This document shows positions 1-8,365 of a DNA stretch of 64,000 nt, piece by piece. Numbering within the stretch: position 1 is the stretch's first letter; each line of letters starts with the position of its first letter. Below the pieces are notes generated by a model. That model was not told the DNA's origin. It ran no database searches and saw only the letters and a program-made list of their open reading frames with translations. The position numbers and the translations under genes were made by a program. The stretch comes from Catellatospora sp. IY07-71 (GTDB lineage Bacteria > Actinomycetota > Actinomycetes > Mycobacteriales > Micromonosporaceae). The stretch is from positions 3,153,501-3,217,500 of the forward strand of contig NZ_AP023360.1 of assembly GCF_018326265.1 (NCBI RefSeq), read 5' to 3'.

Positions 1-1
1 G

Positions 2-310
2 CTGCACTGGTACGCCGCGCTGCGGGCCGAGGCCGCCGTGCTCGCCGGGCGTCCGGACGCCGCCGCGCGGCTGGCCGCGGCGCGCAAGGCCGTCGACGGG
101 AACCCGGTCGCGGGCGCCATCGTCGAGCGGGCCCAGGCGCTGCTGGACGGGGACGCCGGGGGGCTGCTCGCCGCGGCGGCCGCGTTCGAGGCGGCGGGCT
201 GCCGCTACCAGTGGGCGCGGACCCTGGTGCTCGCGGGCGGCGAGCACGCCGGACGCGCCGCCGCCGCACTGTCCGAACTGGGCCTCGCCCCGATGGCGCC
301 GCGCCGCTGA
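2..310 (+). CDS. C-terminal fragment of a helical-repeat regulator-like protein
   Basis: Only the last about 102 residues are inside the window; the frame is open from base 2 and stops at 310. The visible part is Ala-rich and helical, with motifs such as LRAEAAVLAGR and AAAFEAAGCRYQWARTLVLAGG. Such tails close the C-terminal helical-repeat region of large ATPase/LuxR-type regulators in actinomycetes, so a regulator is the best guess. No catalytic or DNA-binding motif is visible in this fragment. The upstream portion is needed to name the protein. Confidence 0.6.
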   Translation: MHWYAALRAEAAVLAGRPDAAARLAAARKAVDGNPVAGAIVERAQALLDGDAGGLLAAAAAFEAAGCRYQWARTLVLAGGEHAGRAAAALSELGLAPMAPRR

Positions 311-353
311 CCTGCGTGTGCCATCCGCCGCGGAGGGCCTTGCGCGATAACTC

Positions 354-367
354 TATCTAGGTAGATA
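354..367 (+). promoter_or_regulatory. Inverted repeat, probable PadR operator
   Basis: TATCTA-GG-TAGATA is a perfect 6-bp inverted repeat ending 8 bp before the ATG of the PadR gene, in an AT-rich island within GC-rich DNA. PadR genes are commonly autoregulated from palindromes overlapping their own promoter. Binding is inferred from position and symmetry. Confidence 0.6.
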
Positions 368-375
368 TTAGTTGC

Positions 376-702
376 ATGGTACGCGTACGACAGCCCTCAC
401 CGCAGACCGCGGCCGTGCTCGCCGCCCTCGCCGCAGCGGGCGACGGCTGGAGCCACGGCTACGACCTGTGCCGTGCCCTCGGCCTGAAAGCGGGCACCGT
501 CTACCCGATCCTCATCCGCCTCGCCGAACGCGGGCACGTGGACACCTCCTGGGAGACCGATCCGCCGCGCGGCCGCCCGCCCCGCCACCTCTACCGGCTC
601 AGCACCGCGGGCGCCGAGCTCGCCCGCTCCCTCGCCGCCTCGGCCCAGGCCGCCGACAGCGCCACCCCAGGCACCGCCCGGCTCGCGCCGCGCACGGCCT
701 GA
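376..702 (+). CDS. PadR-family transcriptional regulator
   Basis: A 108-residue winged-helix protein. Residues 10-80 hold the PadR core: SHGYDLCRALGLKAGTVYPI, where the recognition helix precedes the conserved YP.L..L motif, then LAERGHVDTSW and a basic wing ending in GRPPRHLYRLSTAG. The C-terminal dimerisation helix is short, as in the minimal PadR subfamily. The ATG lies 8 bp behind a palindrome (354-367) with little room for a ribosome site, so the mRNA may be leaderless or nearly so. A membrane-protein gene follows after 42 bp and is probably co-transcribed and controlled by this regulator. The inducing ligand cannot be read from sequence. Confidence 0.85.
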   Translation: MVRVRQPSPQTAAVLAALAAAGDGWSHGYDLCRALGLKAGTVYPILIRLAERGHVDTSWETDPPRGRPPRHLYRLSTAGAELARSLAASAQAADSATPGTARLAPRTA

Positions 703-744
703 CCTTCGACCGCCCGCCCCACCCCTGCCGTTCGGAGGCTCCCG

Positions 745-1986
745 ATGCTCGAATTCCTGCTCTTCCTGGTGGTGTTCATCCCGGCGCCGCTGCTCGCGGT
801 CATCCTGCTCGCCGTGCGGCTGCGCGGTGCCGTACGCGACGGCGGCTTCGGCGGTCTCGGCCCCCGCACCGTGGCCGCACTGCGCGCCGGCACCCGGTGT
901 CCCGTCTGGCGAGCGCTGGCCACGGTCACCGTCGCGGCCGCGGTCCTCACCGCCGCGCTGGAACAGGCCTATCTCGCCTCGGTCGCGAGCGGACCGGGCT
1001 GGGGCACCGACGTGGCACTGCTCGCCGTGGTGCTCGGGCTGCTGGCCTCGCTCGCCTGCGGCGCACTCGCCGCGCTGGCCGGGGCCACCGTGGCGCGCGC
1101 TCGCGGCTTCGGCGCCGGGACCGTCGCCGGGCTGCTCGCTCTCGCCGCCGTCGCCATCGGCGCCACGGCCGCGCACCTGCCGCTGTACGCGGTGTACCGC
1201 GCCGACCCGGCGAGCTTCCCTACCGTGGCCAACCTCGCGGAAGGCGACCTGCTCATCCCGTTCCAGGTGTTCCTCGCCTCGCTGATCTGGTCACTGCCCT
1301 GGCCGGTGCTCGGCGCGGCCTACGGCGCCCGCAGGGTGCCCACCGGCGACCGGCCCGCCACCCGCGACCTCTGGCAGGTGCTGCTCGACCTGGCCACCAC
1401 TGATCTGCCCGAGAGCCGGGCGGCTTGGGGTGCGGCACTGCGCGCCGAACTCGCCGCGATCGAGCCGCCTGCCGAGCGCCGCAGATTCGCCCTCGGTGGC
1501 GTGTGGACGGCGCTGCGGACCGGGCGGGCGCGGGGTGCCTGGGTGCCCGCCCTCGGCGTGGCCGTCGTCGCGGCCGCGAGCATGTTCGCCGCGTCCCGCT
1601 GGTCACTGGCGTATAACCGCGGCGGCATCCTGAGCTACTGGATCGGTGTGCCGACCACCCTGCTGTTCGTGGTCACCATCGCCACGGCCTGGCGGCACCG
1701 GTCCTTCGGCGTGGCGCTGCGCACCGGTGCCCTGGCCGGGCTCGCGGCCATGCCGGCGGTGCTCGCCGTCAGCATCCCCGAGTCCGTGGTCTGGTTCCAC
1801 CGGCGGGCCGGTTACCTGAGCACCGGCGACGCGGTGCCACCGACCTGGCAGGACGCCGTCAACGACGTGCTGCGGCCGGAATTCCTCCTCGCCATGGTCG
1901 TCTTCTGGGTGATCGGGGCGGTCAGCGGCGCGGGTCTCGGCGCCGCGCTGGCCCGCCTGCGTACCCCCGGTGTGGTCGGCAGCTGA
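745..1986 (+). CDS. Polytopic membrane protein paired with PadR
   Basis: 413 residues with about eight hydrophobic helices in two groups (roughly 1-210 and 265-405), separated by a soluble loop. The loop contains a WGAALRAELAAIEPPAERRRFALG-type stretch near residue 230; I associate this kind of segment with actinobacterial membrane proteins encoded beside PadR regulators. A good ribosome site (GGAGG, about 735) precedes the ATG. No ABC ATPase lies next to it, so a transporter role is not shown. Function is unknown; it is plausibly an envelope-stress or drug-response protein controlled by the upstream PadR. Confidence 0.75.
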   Translation: MLEFLLFLVVFIPAPLLAVILLAVRLRGAVRDGGFGGLGPRTVAALRAGTRCPVWRALATVTVAAAVLTAALEQAYLASVASGPGWGTDVALLAVVLGLLASLACGALAALAGATVARARGFGAGTVAGLLALAAVAIGATAAHLPLYAVYRADPASFPTVANLAEGDLLIPFQVFLASLIWSLPWPVLGAAYGARRVPTGDRPATRDLWQVLLDLATTDLPESRAAWGAALRAELAAIEPPAERRRFALGGVWTALRTGRARGAWVPALGVAVVAAASMFAASRWSLAYNRGGILSYWIGVPTTLLFVVTIATAWRHRSFGVALRTGALAGLAAMPAVLAVSIPESVVWFHRRAGYLSTGDAVPPTWQDAVNDVLRPEFLLAMVVFWVIGAVSGAGLGAALARLRTPGVVGS

Positions 1987-2002
1987 CCGCACCACGGCGG
2001 CC

Positions 2003-2024
2003 GCCGCACCGACGCCGGTGCGGC
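2003..2024. terminator. Hairpin between convergent genes
   Basis: GCCGCACCG and CGGTGCGGC form a perfect 9-bp stem with a 4-nt loop between the convergent stops at 1986 and 2043. No U-tract is obvious, which is usual for actinomycete terminators. Confidence 0.55.
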
Positions 2025-2042
2025 AACCGCCGGACTCGCCGG

Positions 2043-3344
2043 TCAGAGGTCGGGTGCGGTGAGCGCGATGCGATCGGTGGCCGAGGGCCAGTTCGGCACC
2101 ACGTACTGGAACGTGCCGCCCCCGGCGCGGGACTGGACGGTCACGGTGATGCTGCCGCTCGCGTCGGCGCTGGCCGGGACGTACACGTCGGCGGCCGAGA
2201 TGAACGTCTCGTCGAAGTCGGGCAGCGCCGTCGTCAGGTCGGTGCGCCGGTCCAGGTGCTGGTCGTGGGCGAACATGCCGATCACACGCTTGCTGCGCGG
2301 CGCGGTGACGCCGTTGAGGATGTTCGTGCCGTTCACGGCCAGCGCGTCGCTGCCCGTGCCCTGGTCACCCCACCACTCCTTGTAGCGGGTGACGGTCAGC
2401 GCGCTGTGTCCGGGACCGACCGGCACCCGGGCGCTGATGCCCTCGCCAGGCCGGTTGGTCAGCAGCCGGATCAGCCGGTCGGTGCGCCGGAACGGCGGCA
2501 GGTACTGGTGCTGCACCTGCCCGCCCGCATGGTTGACGGCGAACTCGTAGCGGGCGGCCGGGTCGGCGGTGAACGGACCGAACGCGGCGTCCGCGCCGAT
2601 GGTGAACTGCGCCAGGGGAGTGGCGGTCAGGCGGCGGCCGGTGGTGGCGCTGACCTCGTACACGTCGACCCGCACCCCGGTCGCGGCGGCATTCGAGGGG
2701 AACAGCACCGCCTTGCCCGACAGCGTCACCGGCCCCGTCTCGGCCGTGACAGCGGTCGTGGCCGGGCTCGCCCCGGTGAAGAAGCGGAACATCTGTGTGA
2801 AGCTCTGCGTCGAGGTGACGGTCTGCGTGTGGGACTGGTCGCTCTGGTACACGTTCGTGGCGCCCCAGATGCGCCGCAGCGTCGAGCCCTCACCCCAGAT
2901 CGCGAGCGTGGGCACGCCGCCCGGACGGCTGAACGCGGTGGCCCCGTCGAGGTTCACGTAGTGCGCCACCTTCGCCGCCCGCGAGCGCGTGTCCAGGAAG
3001 CTGTGGCTGAGGAAGGTGCCCAGCGAGTGGGCCACCAGGTCGACCTGCGCCGCCCCGGTCTGCTGGCGCAGCTGGTCGATGCGCTGCTCCAGCCGGTTGA
3101 GCACCTGGGCGCTGCTCTCGGCGGTGAAGCTGTAGTCGTAGTCGATCGCGTCCACGAAGCCGACGGGATAGCCGTTGCTCGCGAAGCGTTTGGCCTGCGT
3201 CTCGAACTGCGCCGCGGAGCCGGCGGCGCCGTGGAGGAAGATGACCGGCCGTGGCGCCGCGGCGGCGGCCGGTCCGGCGTTCACCGCCACGGCCACGCCG
3301 GACAGCAGCGTGGCGGCCGCCAGCGCGCTGAGGACCTTTCGCAT
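2043..3344 (-). CDS. Secreted alpha/beta-hydrolase, lipase-like
   Basis: 433 residues. A signal peptide ends in an AGPAAAAA run near residue 30. The hydrolase fold follows: oxyanion-hole strand VIFLHGAAGS (34-43), nucleophile elbow VAHSLGT with Ser107, and a likely catalytic His in the DQSHTQT segment near residue 180. From about residue 205 there is a beta-rich region of 230 residues with no second active site, probably a substrate- or surface-binding extension as in some bacterial lipases. I chose the internal Met at 3344 because GAGAGGTGG sits 5 nt before it; a Met five codons upstream lacks this. The substrate (lipid or polyester) is not determined by sequence. Confidence 0.8.
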   Translation of the reverse strand: MRKVLSALAAATLLSGVAVAVNAGPAAAAAPRPVIFLHGAAGSAAQFETQAKRFASNGYPVGFVDAIDYDYSFTAESSAQVLNRLEQRIDQLRQQTGAAQVDLVAHSLGTFLSHSFLDTRSRAAKVAHYVNLDGATAFSRPGGVPTLAIWGEGSTLRRIWGATNVYQSDQSHTQTVTSTQSFTQMFRFFTGASPATTAVTAETGPVTLSGKAVLFPSNAAATGVRVDVYEVSATTGRRLTATPLAQFTIGADAAFGPFTADPAARYEFAVNHAGGQVQHQYLPPFRRTDRLIRLLTNRPGEGISARVPVGPGHSALTVTRYKEWWGDQGTGSDALAVNGTNILNGVTAPRSKRVIGMFAHDQHLDRRTDLTTALPDFDETFISAADVYVPASADASGSITVTVQSRAGGGTFQYVVPNWPSATDRIALTAPDL

Positions 3345-3452
3345 GGATCCACCTCTCATTCACCAATGTGGATGATTCGAGGCGATGCTATGGCCGGGGG
3401 TGTTGCCGTCGGGTCGGCGAAATCACCTGCCTTGTGCCGAAGGCGATGAAGA

Positions 3453-3482
3453 GGGCGGCTCCCCGGCCGGGGAGCCGCCCTG
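3453..3482 (-). terminator. Strong palindromic terminator
   Basis: A perfect 15-bp inverted repeat (AGGGCGGCTCCCCGG and its complement) starts 21 bp beyond the stop of the leftward lipoprotein gene, between it and the hydrolase promoter. Confidence 0.8.
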
Positions 3483-3503
3483 CGAGAGGCGTTCGGAGAG
3501 CGG

Positions 3504-4994
3504 TTACTGGTACGAGACGAACACCGGCGACGGCTCGACCGCGAAGGTCTGCTTCGGGGAGAACGTCGGCTTGTCCTCGTCGTAGAAGTTCTTCCAGCCC
3601 CACCAGACCTGGGCCGGCGCACCTGCGCGCACGTTGTCCCAGGTCGCCATCTTCTCGCCGGCCGAGCCGAAACCGTCCGCGTGGATCACCACGCTCAGCT
3701 CGTCGGCGCTGGTGTCGATGGCCGACCGCCCGGTGATCATGTCGGTGCGGAACTGGTGCAGCATCAGGATCTTCTGCGGCAGCCGGTTGGCGCGGGTCAG
3801 CTCGGCCAGCCAGGCGGCCGTCTTGTTGATCTCGTTGCCGCTGACCGAGCCGATCTGCACCATGTGGATCTGGTGCGGCGCCAGCCGCCACTCCGGGTCG
3901 AGTGCGAGCCCCACGTGCGGCTGCTTGAGCAGCTCGGCGTACCGCTTGGCCTGGGTGAGGAAGTCGGTCCGGCCGGGCTGCAGGTCGAGCAGGACGTAGA
4001 TGCCGGCCCGGCCCGCCGCGTCCACCCACGGCCGCAGGTGCTCCACCGTCGACTCGTTGGAGTAGTCGCCGTCCGGCCCGGGGTCGCTCGACGCCACCGT
4101 CGTGATGATCTCGAACGCGGGCACCACCGGCTCCTTGACCAGGGCGCTGTACTGCGCGGCGACCTTGCGGGCGCGGGTCACCGCCTTGTCGACCGGCTGC
4201 TCGCCGAGCGAGCCGAGACCGGCGTCGCCCGGGTGCCCGTACAGGGCGATCATGCGCCGGTTCGGGAACACCACCTGGCGGCCGCCGGGCAGCAGGATGC
4301 CGGTCGCGGCGGTGTCGATCCGGTTGCGCAGCCGGTCGGCGGGGCCGAACGCGCTGCCCAGGCCCAGCACGTGCGTGCTCTGCCGGGCCGCGATCGTCTT
4401 GATCACCTCATCGTCGGCCCGCGGGTCGGGATCCTTGATCACGAGGACCTGGGCGCGGCTCGCCTTCGCGGTGGCGGTGGCCGCCGCGGCCTCCGGCCGG
4501 TCGAGGGCCAGCACGAGCAGCTTGTCCAGCGGCGCCGCGGCGCCGAGCCGGGGCAGCTTGCCCGCCTGGTACGCCTGCACCTCGGCCCCCTCGACGGGAT
4601 GCTCCTTCGCCCAGCCGGCCGCGGCGTCGCCGACCGGGATCAGCGTCTCCGGCGCCAGCCGGGCGAGTTCCTCGCGCAGCGCGGCCGCCGTGGCGTCCTC
4701 GGCCGTGGTGAGCAGGACGGGCACCCCCAGCTCGACCGCGGCCGCGCCCGCGTTCGCCATGCTCGCCTGATCCTGGTCTCCCACCAGGACCACGGCCGGA
4801 GCATGGCTGAACAGCGCACGGCTGGCCTGCAGGGCGAGTTCGGCGCCGGTGGCGCCGGCCGCGACGGTGGTCACGTCGGCGGGCAGGACGGTCCGGGACG
4901 TGGCCCGGGAGTCGGAGTCGAAGGCCGCCACGGTGCATCCGCCGGTCAGCAGGACACAGGCGAGCAGGGCAGGACGAAGCCTGGACAGAGCCAT
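3504..4994 (-). CDS. Lipoprotein with CWB2-like N-terminal half and barrel-like C-terminal half
   Basis: 496 residues. The signal peptide ends in the lipobox LTGGC, so Cys20 would be lipidated. Residues 40-300 alternate strands and helices with segments such as APAVVLVGDQDQASMANAG and VPVLLTTAED, resembling cell-wall-binding repeat 2 type domains. The C-terminal 190 residues (ITTVASSDPGPDGDYS, YVLLDLQPG, VGLALDPEWR, VVIHADGFG) read like a glycosidase-type barrel with acidic residues at strand ends, but I cannot assign a family. The start at 4994 fits the signal peptide and a GTGAGG five bases upstream; an earlier Met at 5090 would put 32 polar residues before it. Probably a membrane-anchored envelope protein of unknown function. 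Confidence 0.75.
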   Translation of the reverse strand: MALSRLRPALLACVLLTGGCTVAAFDSDSRATSRTVLPADVTTVAAGATGAELALQASRALFSHAPAVVLVGDQDQASMANAGAAAVELGVPVLLTTAEDATAAALREELARLAPETLIPVGDAAAGWAKEHPVEGAEVQAYQAGKLPRLGAAAPLDKLLVLALDRPEAAAATATAKASRAQVLVIKDPDPRADDEVIKTIAARQSTHVLGLGSAFGPADRLRNRIDTAATGILLPGGRQVVFPNRRMIALYGHPGDAGLGSLGEQPVDKAVTRARKVAAQYSALVKEPVVPAFEIITTVASSDPGPDGDYSNESTVEHLRPWVDAAGRAGIYVLLDLQPGRTDFLTQAKRYAELLKQPHVGLALDPEWRLAPHQIHMVQIGSVSGNEINKTAAWLAELTRANRLPQKILMLHQFRTDMITGRSAIDTSADELSVVIHADGFGSAGEKMATWDNVRAGAPAQVWWGWKNFYDEDKPTFSPKQTFAVEPSPVFVSYQ

Positions 4995-5108
4995 GGTGCG
5001 CCTCACAGGGTTCAGCAACCACGAAGTGGACATTCTGCTCAAAAGGTAACGTCCTGATCGCACCCTGTCCGGCGATTCGCCAATCGCCACGAACCTGCCG
5101 GTCGCGCC

Positions 5109-5831
5109 TCAGCCGGGCCTGGCCGGACCCCGCTGCGCCGGGACGTGGACCGTCGCCATGGAGATCTCGCGCCGCAGCCGGAAACCGAGCCGCGCGTAGA
5201 GCGCGATCGCCGCGACGTTGTCGTCGTGCACGTGGAGGAAGGCCGTGTCGCCGCGCTCGCGTACCGCCGCGATCACCGCCCGGGTCAGCCGCAGCGCCAG
5301 ACCCTGCCGCCGGTGGGCCGGGTCGGTGCACACGGCGCTCAGCTCGCTCCAGCCCACTGGGCGCAGCCGCTCGCCGGCCATCGCCACCAGCGCGCCCCCG
5401 CGCCGGATGCCCAGGTACACACCCAGCTCCAGGGTGCGCGGCAGGAAGCGGCGGCCGTGGCGATGGCGGGCGACGAACGCCGTGATCTCCGGCAGGTCGG
5501 CGGGGCCGAGCCGCACCGCCTCGGCGTCGGGGCATACCGCCATCTCGCCGCTGTCGACGAGCTGCAGCCCCAGGCCGATGTTGGTGAGCGCCCAGCCCTC
5601 GGGTGGCGCCACCACGACCCCCGCCCCCGGCCCCGCGTCCCCGGCGGTCAGTGCGGCGACGTCGGCCCAGTCCGCCGGGCCGGGCGGATCCGGGATCGCG
5701 ATGAACCGCAGCATGTCCGGCGGGTAGCGCAGGATGCGCCCGCGCCGCTGGGCCAGGTGGGCGTGCGGCCCGGACAGCGCCGACCGCACCGGGTCGTCGA
5801 GTGGATGCGTCACCGTCTCATGTTCGTCCAT
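5109..5831 (-). CDS. GNAT-family N-acetyltransferase
   Basis: 240 residues. The C-terminal half is a GNAT fold: SELSAVCTDPAHRRQGLALRL contains the acetyl-CoA pyrophosphate-binding motif (R/Q-x-x-G-x-A) on strand beta4, followed by AFLHVHDDNVAAIALYARLGF, the usual motif B with the N-x-A-A-x-x-L-Y-x-x-L-G-F signature, close to the FR47 subgroup. Residues 1-120 are a poorly conserved N-terminal GNAT-like half. The acceptor (amine, peptide or antibiotic) cannot be inferred. It lies 114 bp upstream of the lipoprotein gene on the same strand but probably has its own promoter in the 479-bp divergent region. Confidence 0.85.
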   Translation of the reverse strand: MDEHETVTHPLDDPVRSALSGPHAHLAQRRGRILRYPPDMLRFIAIPDPPGPADWADVAALTAGDAGPGAGVVVAPPEGWALTNIGLGLQLVDSGEMAVCPDAEAVRLGPADLPEITAFVARHRHGRRFLPRTLELGVYLGIRRGGALVAMAGERLRPVGWSELSAVCTDPAHRRQGLALRLTRAVIAAVRERGDTAFLHVHDDNVAAIALYARLGFRLRREISMATVHVPAQRGPARPG

Positions 5832-6310
5832 GGGCGACGGTCCGCGGGATGTCCGCCGGATCGATCAGCGTTCCGTCTCTCGCGGACCTCCGTCGCCGTG
5901 CGGTGACCGTCCGATGACCTCTGGTGCTGCAACAATCCTGCAAACGGTGATCCATTGACTTCGAACCGCCCGCGGCGCACCGTGTTAACGGGAATGCGCT
6001 TTCCCGAAACACCGGCGGGGCGGGCGACCTGCCGGGCGTGACCGGGGTGTGCGGGCATCGGCCGCCCACCGTTGCCCGATCGGACACCTCCGGCTCACTA
6101 GGGAAGACCCACGGTTCCCCCGGTTCGGCGCAGGTGCAGGCGCCGGCGGGCCCGAGCATCCGGGCCGCGGCAGACCGCCGACCACTTCGACATGACCACC
6201 CGCATCCGGGTCGACGAACGACCTGCCCGGCGAGGGCGGCGGCCGCGAGGACCGCCTGCTCGGCCCGGAGGCAGCGGCGACGCCCGATTTCGAAGACGAA
6301 GGTGAGACAG
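5832..6310. other. 479-bp divergent intergenic region
   Basis: Lies between the leftward acetyltransferase and rightward pectate lyase. No protein-coding signal is convincing here. A TTGACT (5955-5960) faces the lyase but lacks a well-spaced -10 box, and a GTTAAC palindrome lies at about 5984-5989. I could not define the promoters or an operator. Confidence 0.5.
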
Positions 6311-7906
6311 ATGAAGCGCTCAGTCGTAGTACGGCTGCTGGCGGCGGGGGCCACCGCGGCCACCGCCGCCGCGATCGGCCTGACCCTCCAGGTCCCCCAG
6401 GCGGCGGCCGCCGTCGGCGGCGTGACCGGCTACGCCACCCAGAACGGCGGGACCACCGGCGGCGCCGGCGGCCAGACCGTGCAGGCGTCCACCGGCACCG
6501 CGATCCACGCCGCCCTGTGCAACCGGGCCAGCAGCAGCACCCCGATCATCATCCAGGTCTCGGGCACGATCAACCACGGCAACACCGCCAAGGTGTCCGG
6601 CAGCAGCTGCAACACCGCTGACGGCGTGATCGAGCTCAAGGAGATCAGCAACGTCACGATCATCGGCGTCGGCAGCGGCGCGATCTTCGACCAGCTGGGC
6701 ATCCACATCCGGGACTCCAGCAACATCATCATCCAGAACGTGACCATCCGGAACGTCAAGAAGTCCGGCTCACCCACCTCCAACGGCGGCGACGCCATCG
6801 GCATGGAGAGCACCGTCCGCCGGGTCTGGGTCGACCACGTCACCCTGGAGGCGTCGGGCGGCGAGTCCGAGGGCTACGACGGCCTGTTCGACATGAAGAA
6901 CGACGTGGAGTACGTGACGCTGTCCTACAGCATCCTGCGCAACTCCGGCCGCGGCGGCCTCATCGGCTCCAGCGAGACCGACACCGGCAGCGGGTACATC
7001 ACGTTCCACCACAACCTGTACACGAACATCGACTCGCGTACGCCCCTGCTGCGCGGCGGCATCGCGCACATCTACAACAACCACTACGTCAGCCTCAACG
7101 AGTCCGGCATCAACTCCCGGGCCGGGGCGCGCGCCAAGGTGGAGAACAACTACTTCAAGAACTCCAAGGACGTGCTCGGCACGTTCTACACCGACGCGGC
7201 CGGCTACTGGCAGGCCAGCGGCAACATCCTCGACAACGTGACCTGGTCGTCCCCCAGCTCGGACACCAACCCGGCCGGGCCGAGCATGCCGTCGAACACC
7301 ACCGTCAGCATTCCCTACTCCTACAGCCTCGACGCGGCCAGCTGCGTGCCGTCCGTGGTCGCCGCGACCGCCGGCGCCAACAAGGGCCTGCAGGTGTCCA
7401 ACGGCAGCTGCACCCCGGTCTCGCCGACCGCCGGCCCGTCGGCCAGCCCCACCCGGACCGCGGGCCCGTCGCCGTCGGTCAGCCCGACCCGCTCGCCCAG
7501 CACCTCGCCGACGGCGTCGCCGAACCCGCCGAGCGGGACCAACCTCAGCCTCGCCTCCGGCGCGGGCGCGGACGGCTCCAGCAAGGCCGACGGCACCAGC
7601 TACGGCAACGTCCGCGACGGCAGCCTGAGCACCTACTGGTCGCCGACCGGCGCGACCGGTGACATCTCGGTCAAGTGGGGCTCGAACGTCACCGTGGGCC
7701 GGGCCGTCATCCGGGAGCCCTCCGGCACCTCGGGCAGCATCGGCTCGTGGCAGCTGATCAACTACAACACCGGCGCCGTGCTGGCGTCGGGCAGCGGGGC
7801 GGGCACCATCACCTTCACCGCCACCTCGCTCAGCAAGATCACTTTCCGGATCAACAGCTCGTCCGGTGCCCCGAAGGTCGCCGAGTTCGAGACGTACGCG
7901 TCGTAG
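6311..7906 (+). CDS. Secreted pectate lyase (PL1) with C-terminal discoidin-like domain
   Basis: 531 residues; would cleave polygalacturonate by Ca2+-dependent beta-elimination outside the cell. Signal peptide 1-36 (ends QAAAAVGG). Residues 37-360 form a parallel beta-helix ladder (IIIQVSGTI, VTIIGVGSGAIF, IIIQNVTIRNV) with the PL1 hallmarks VWVDHVTLE (W-x-D-H) and SRTPLLRGG, the latter carrying the catalytic-type Arg. A Pro/Ser/Thr linker (about 370-415) leads to a beta-sandwich (NLSLASGAGADGSS, YWSPTGATGDISVKWG) similar to coagulation-factor 5/8 type carbohydrate-binding modules. The start follows GAAGGTGAGACAG; an upstream in-frame Met gives a non-signal, Arg-rich leader and was rejected. 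Confidence 0.92.
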   Translation: MKRSVVVRLLAAGATAATAAAIGLTLQVPQAAAAVGGVTGYATQNGGTTGGAGGQTVQASTGTAIHAALCNRASSSTPIIIQVSGTINHGNTAKVSGSSCNTADGVIELKEISNVTIIGVGSGAIFDQLGIHIRDSSNIIIQNVTIRNVKKSGSPTSNGGDAIGMESTVRRVWVDHVTLEASGGESEGYDGLFDMKNDVEYVTLSYSILRNSGRGGLIGSSETDTGSGYITFHHNLYTNIDSRTPLLRGGIAHIYNNHYVSLNESGINSRAGARAKVENNYFKNSKDVLGTFYTDAAGYWQASGNILDNVTWSSPSSDTNPAGPSMPSNTTVSIPYSYSLDAASCVPSVVAATAGANKGLQVSNGSCTPVSPTAGPSASPTRTAGPSPSVSPTRSPSTSPTASPNPPSGTNLSLASGAGADGSSKADGTSYGNVRDGSLSTYWSPTGATGDISVKWGSNVTVGRAVIREPSGTSGSIGSWQLINYNTGAVLASGSGAGTITFTATSLSKITFRINSSSGAPKVAEFETYAS

Positions 7907-7930
7907 CGGACATCCGCTCGCGCAGGTCAA

Positions 7931-7958
7931 CGGGGGCCGTCGGCAGCGACGGCCCCCG
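7931..7958 (+). terminator. Terminator after pectate lyase
   Basis: A perfect 12-bp stem (CGGGGGCCGTCG and complement) with a 4-nt loop, 25 bp after the lyase stop. Confidence 0.75.
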
Positions 7959-8028
7959 GTTCCGTCTGCGTGGGGCGGCGGACCTTGCCCTGTTTCGCGA
8001 TGATGGTTCGAGCCAAGGAGGAGACATC

Positions 8029-8292
8029 ATGACGCCGCCGCCCGCCGAACCCGCCGAGCCCTCACCGTCGGCGGCATCAGCGCCGCACCACCCTGCGGAC
8101 TCGCGCGAGTTCCTGGCGTGGGCCCTCGTGTCGGGTGTCCTGGGGCTCCTCATCGCGGTGGGCGCGCAGGCGGCTCCGTGGACGGTCGTCAGCATCTTCT
8201 TGCTCGGGCTGTCGCTGGTCTGCGCCGGTGGACACATCGCGGCGGTGATCGCCAAGCAGCATGCGCTGTGGCGCGAGGGCCGGGGACGATGA
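8029..8292 (+). CDS. Small two-helix membrane protein
   Basis: 87 residues: a Pro/Ala-rich 30-residue N-terminus, then two hydrophobic helices (FLAWALVSGVLGLLIAVGAQ and VVSIFLLGLSLVCAGGHIAAVI) and a short basic tail. An excellent ribosome site, AAGGAGG, sits 7 nt before the ATG, in contrast to the two following genes, which have none. No family is recognised. It is followed at 74 bp by two paralogous membrane-protein genes. Confidence 0.75.
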   Translation: MTPPPAEPAEPSPSAASAPHHPADSREFLAWALVSGVLGLLIAVGAQAAPWTVVSIFLLGLSLVCAGGHIAAVIAKQHALWREGRGR

Positions 8293-8353
8293 GCGGGCAC
8301 CCCTGATCCGTCCGGCAGGCCGCTCCGGGACGCCGGGCCGGGTGCGGGATGCG

Positions 8354-8359
8354 TACCCT
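8354..8359 (+). promoter_or_regulatory. -10 box for a leaderless start
   Basis: TACCCT lies exactly 6 nt before the GTG at 8366, and no Shine-Dalgarno sequence is present. This spacing places the transcription start at the start codon. Confidence 0.55.
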
Positions 8360-8365
8360 GGCGGC

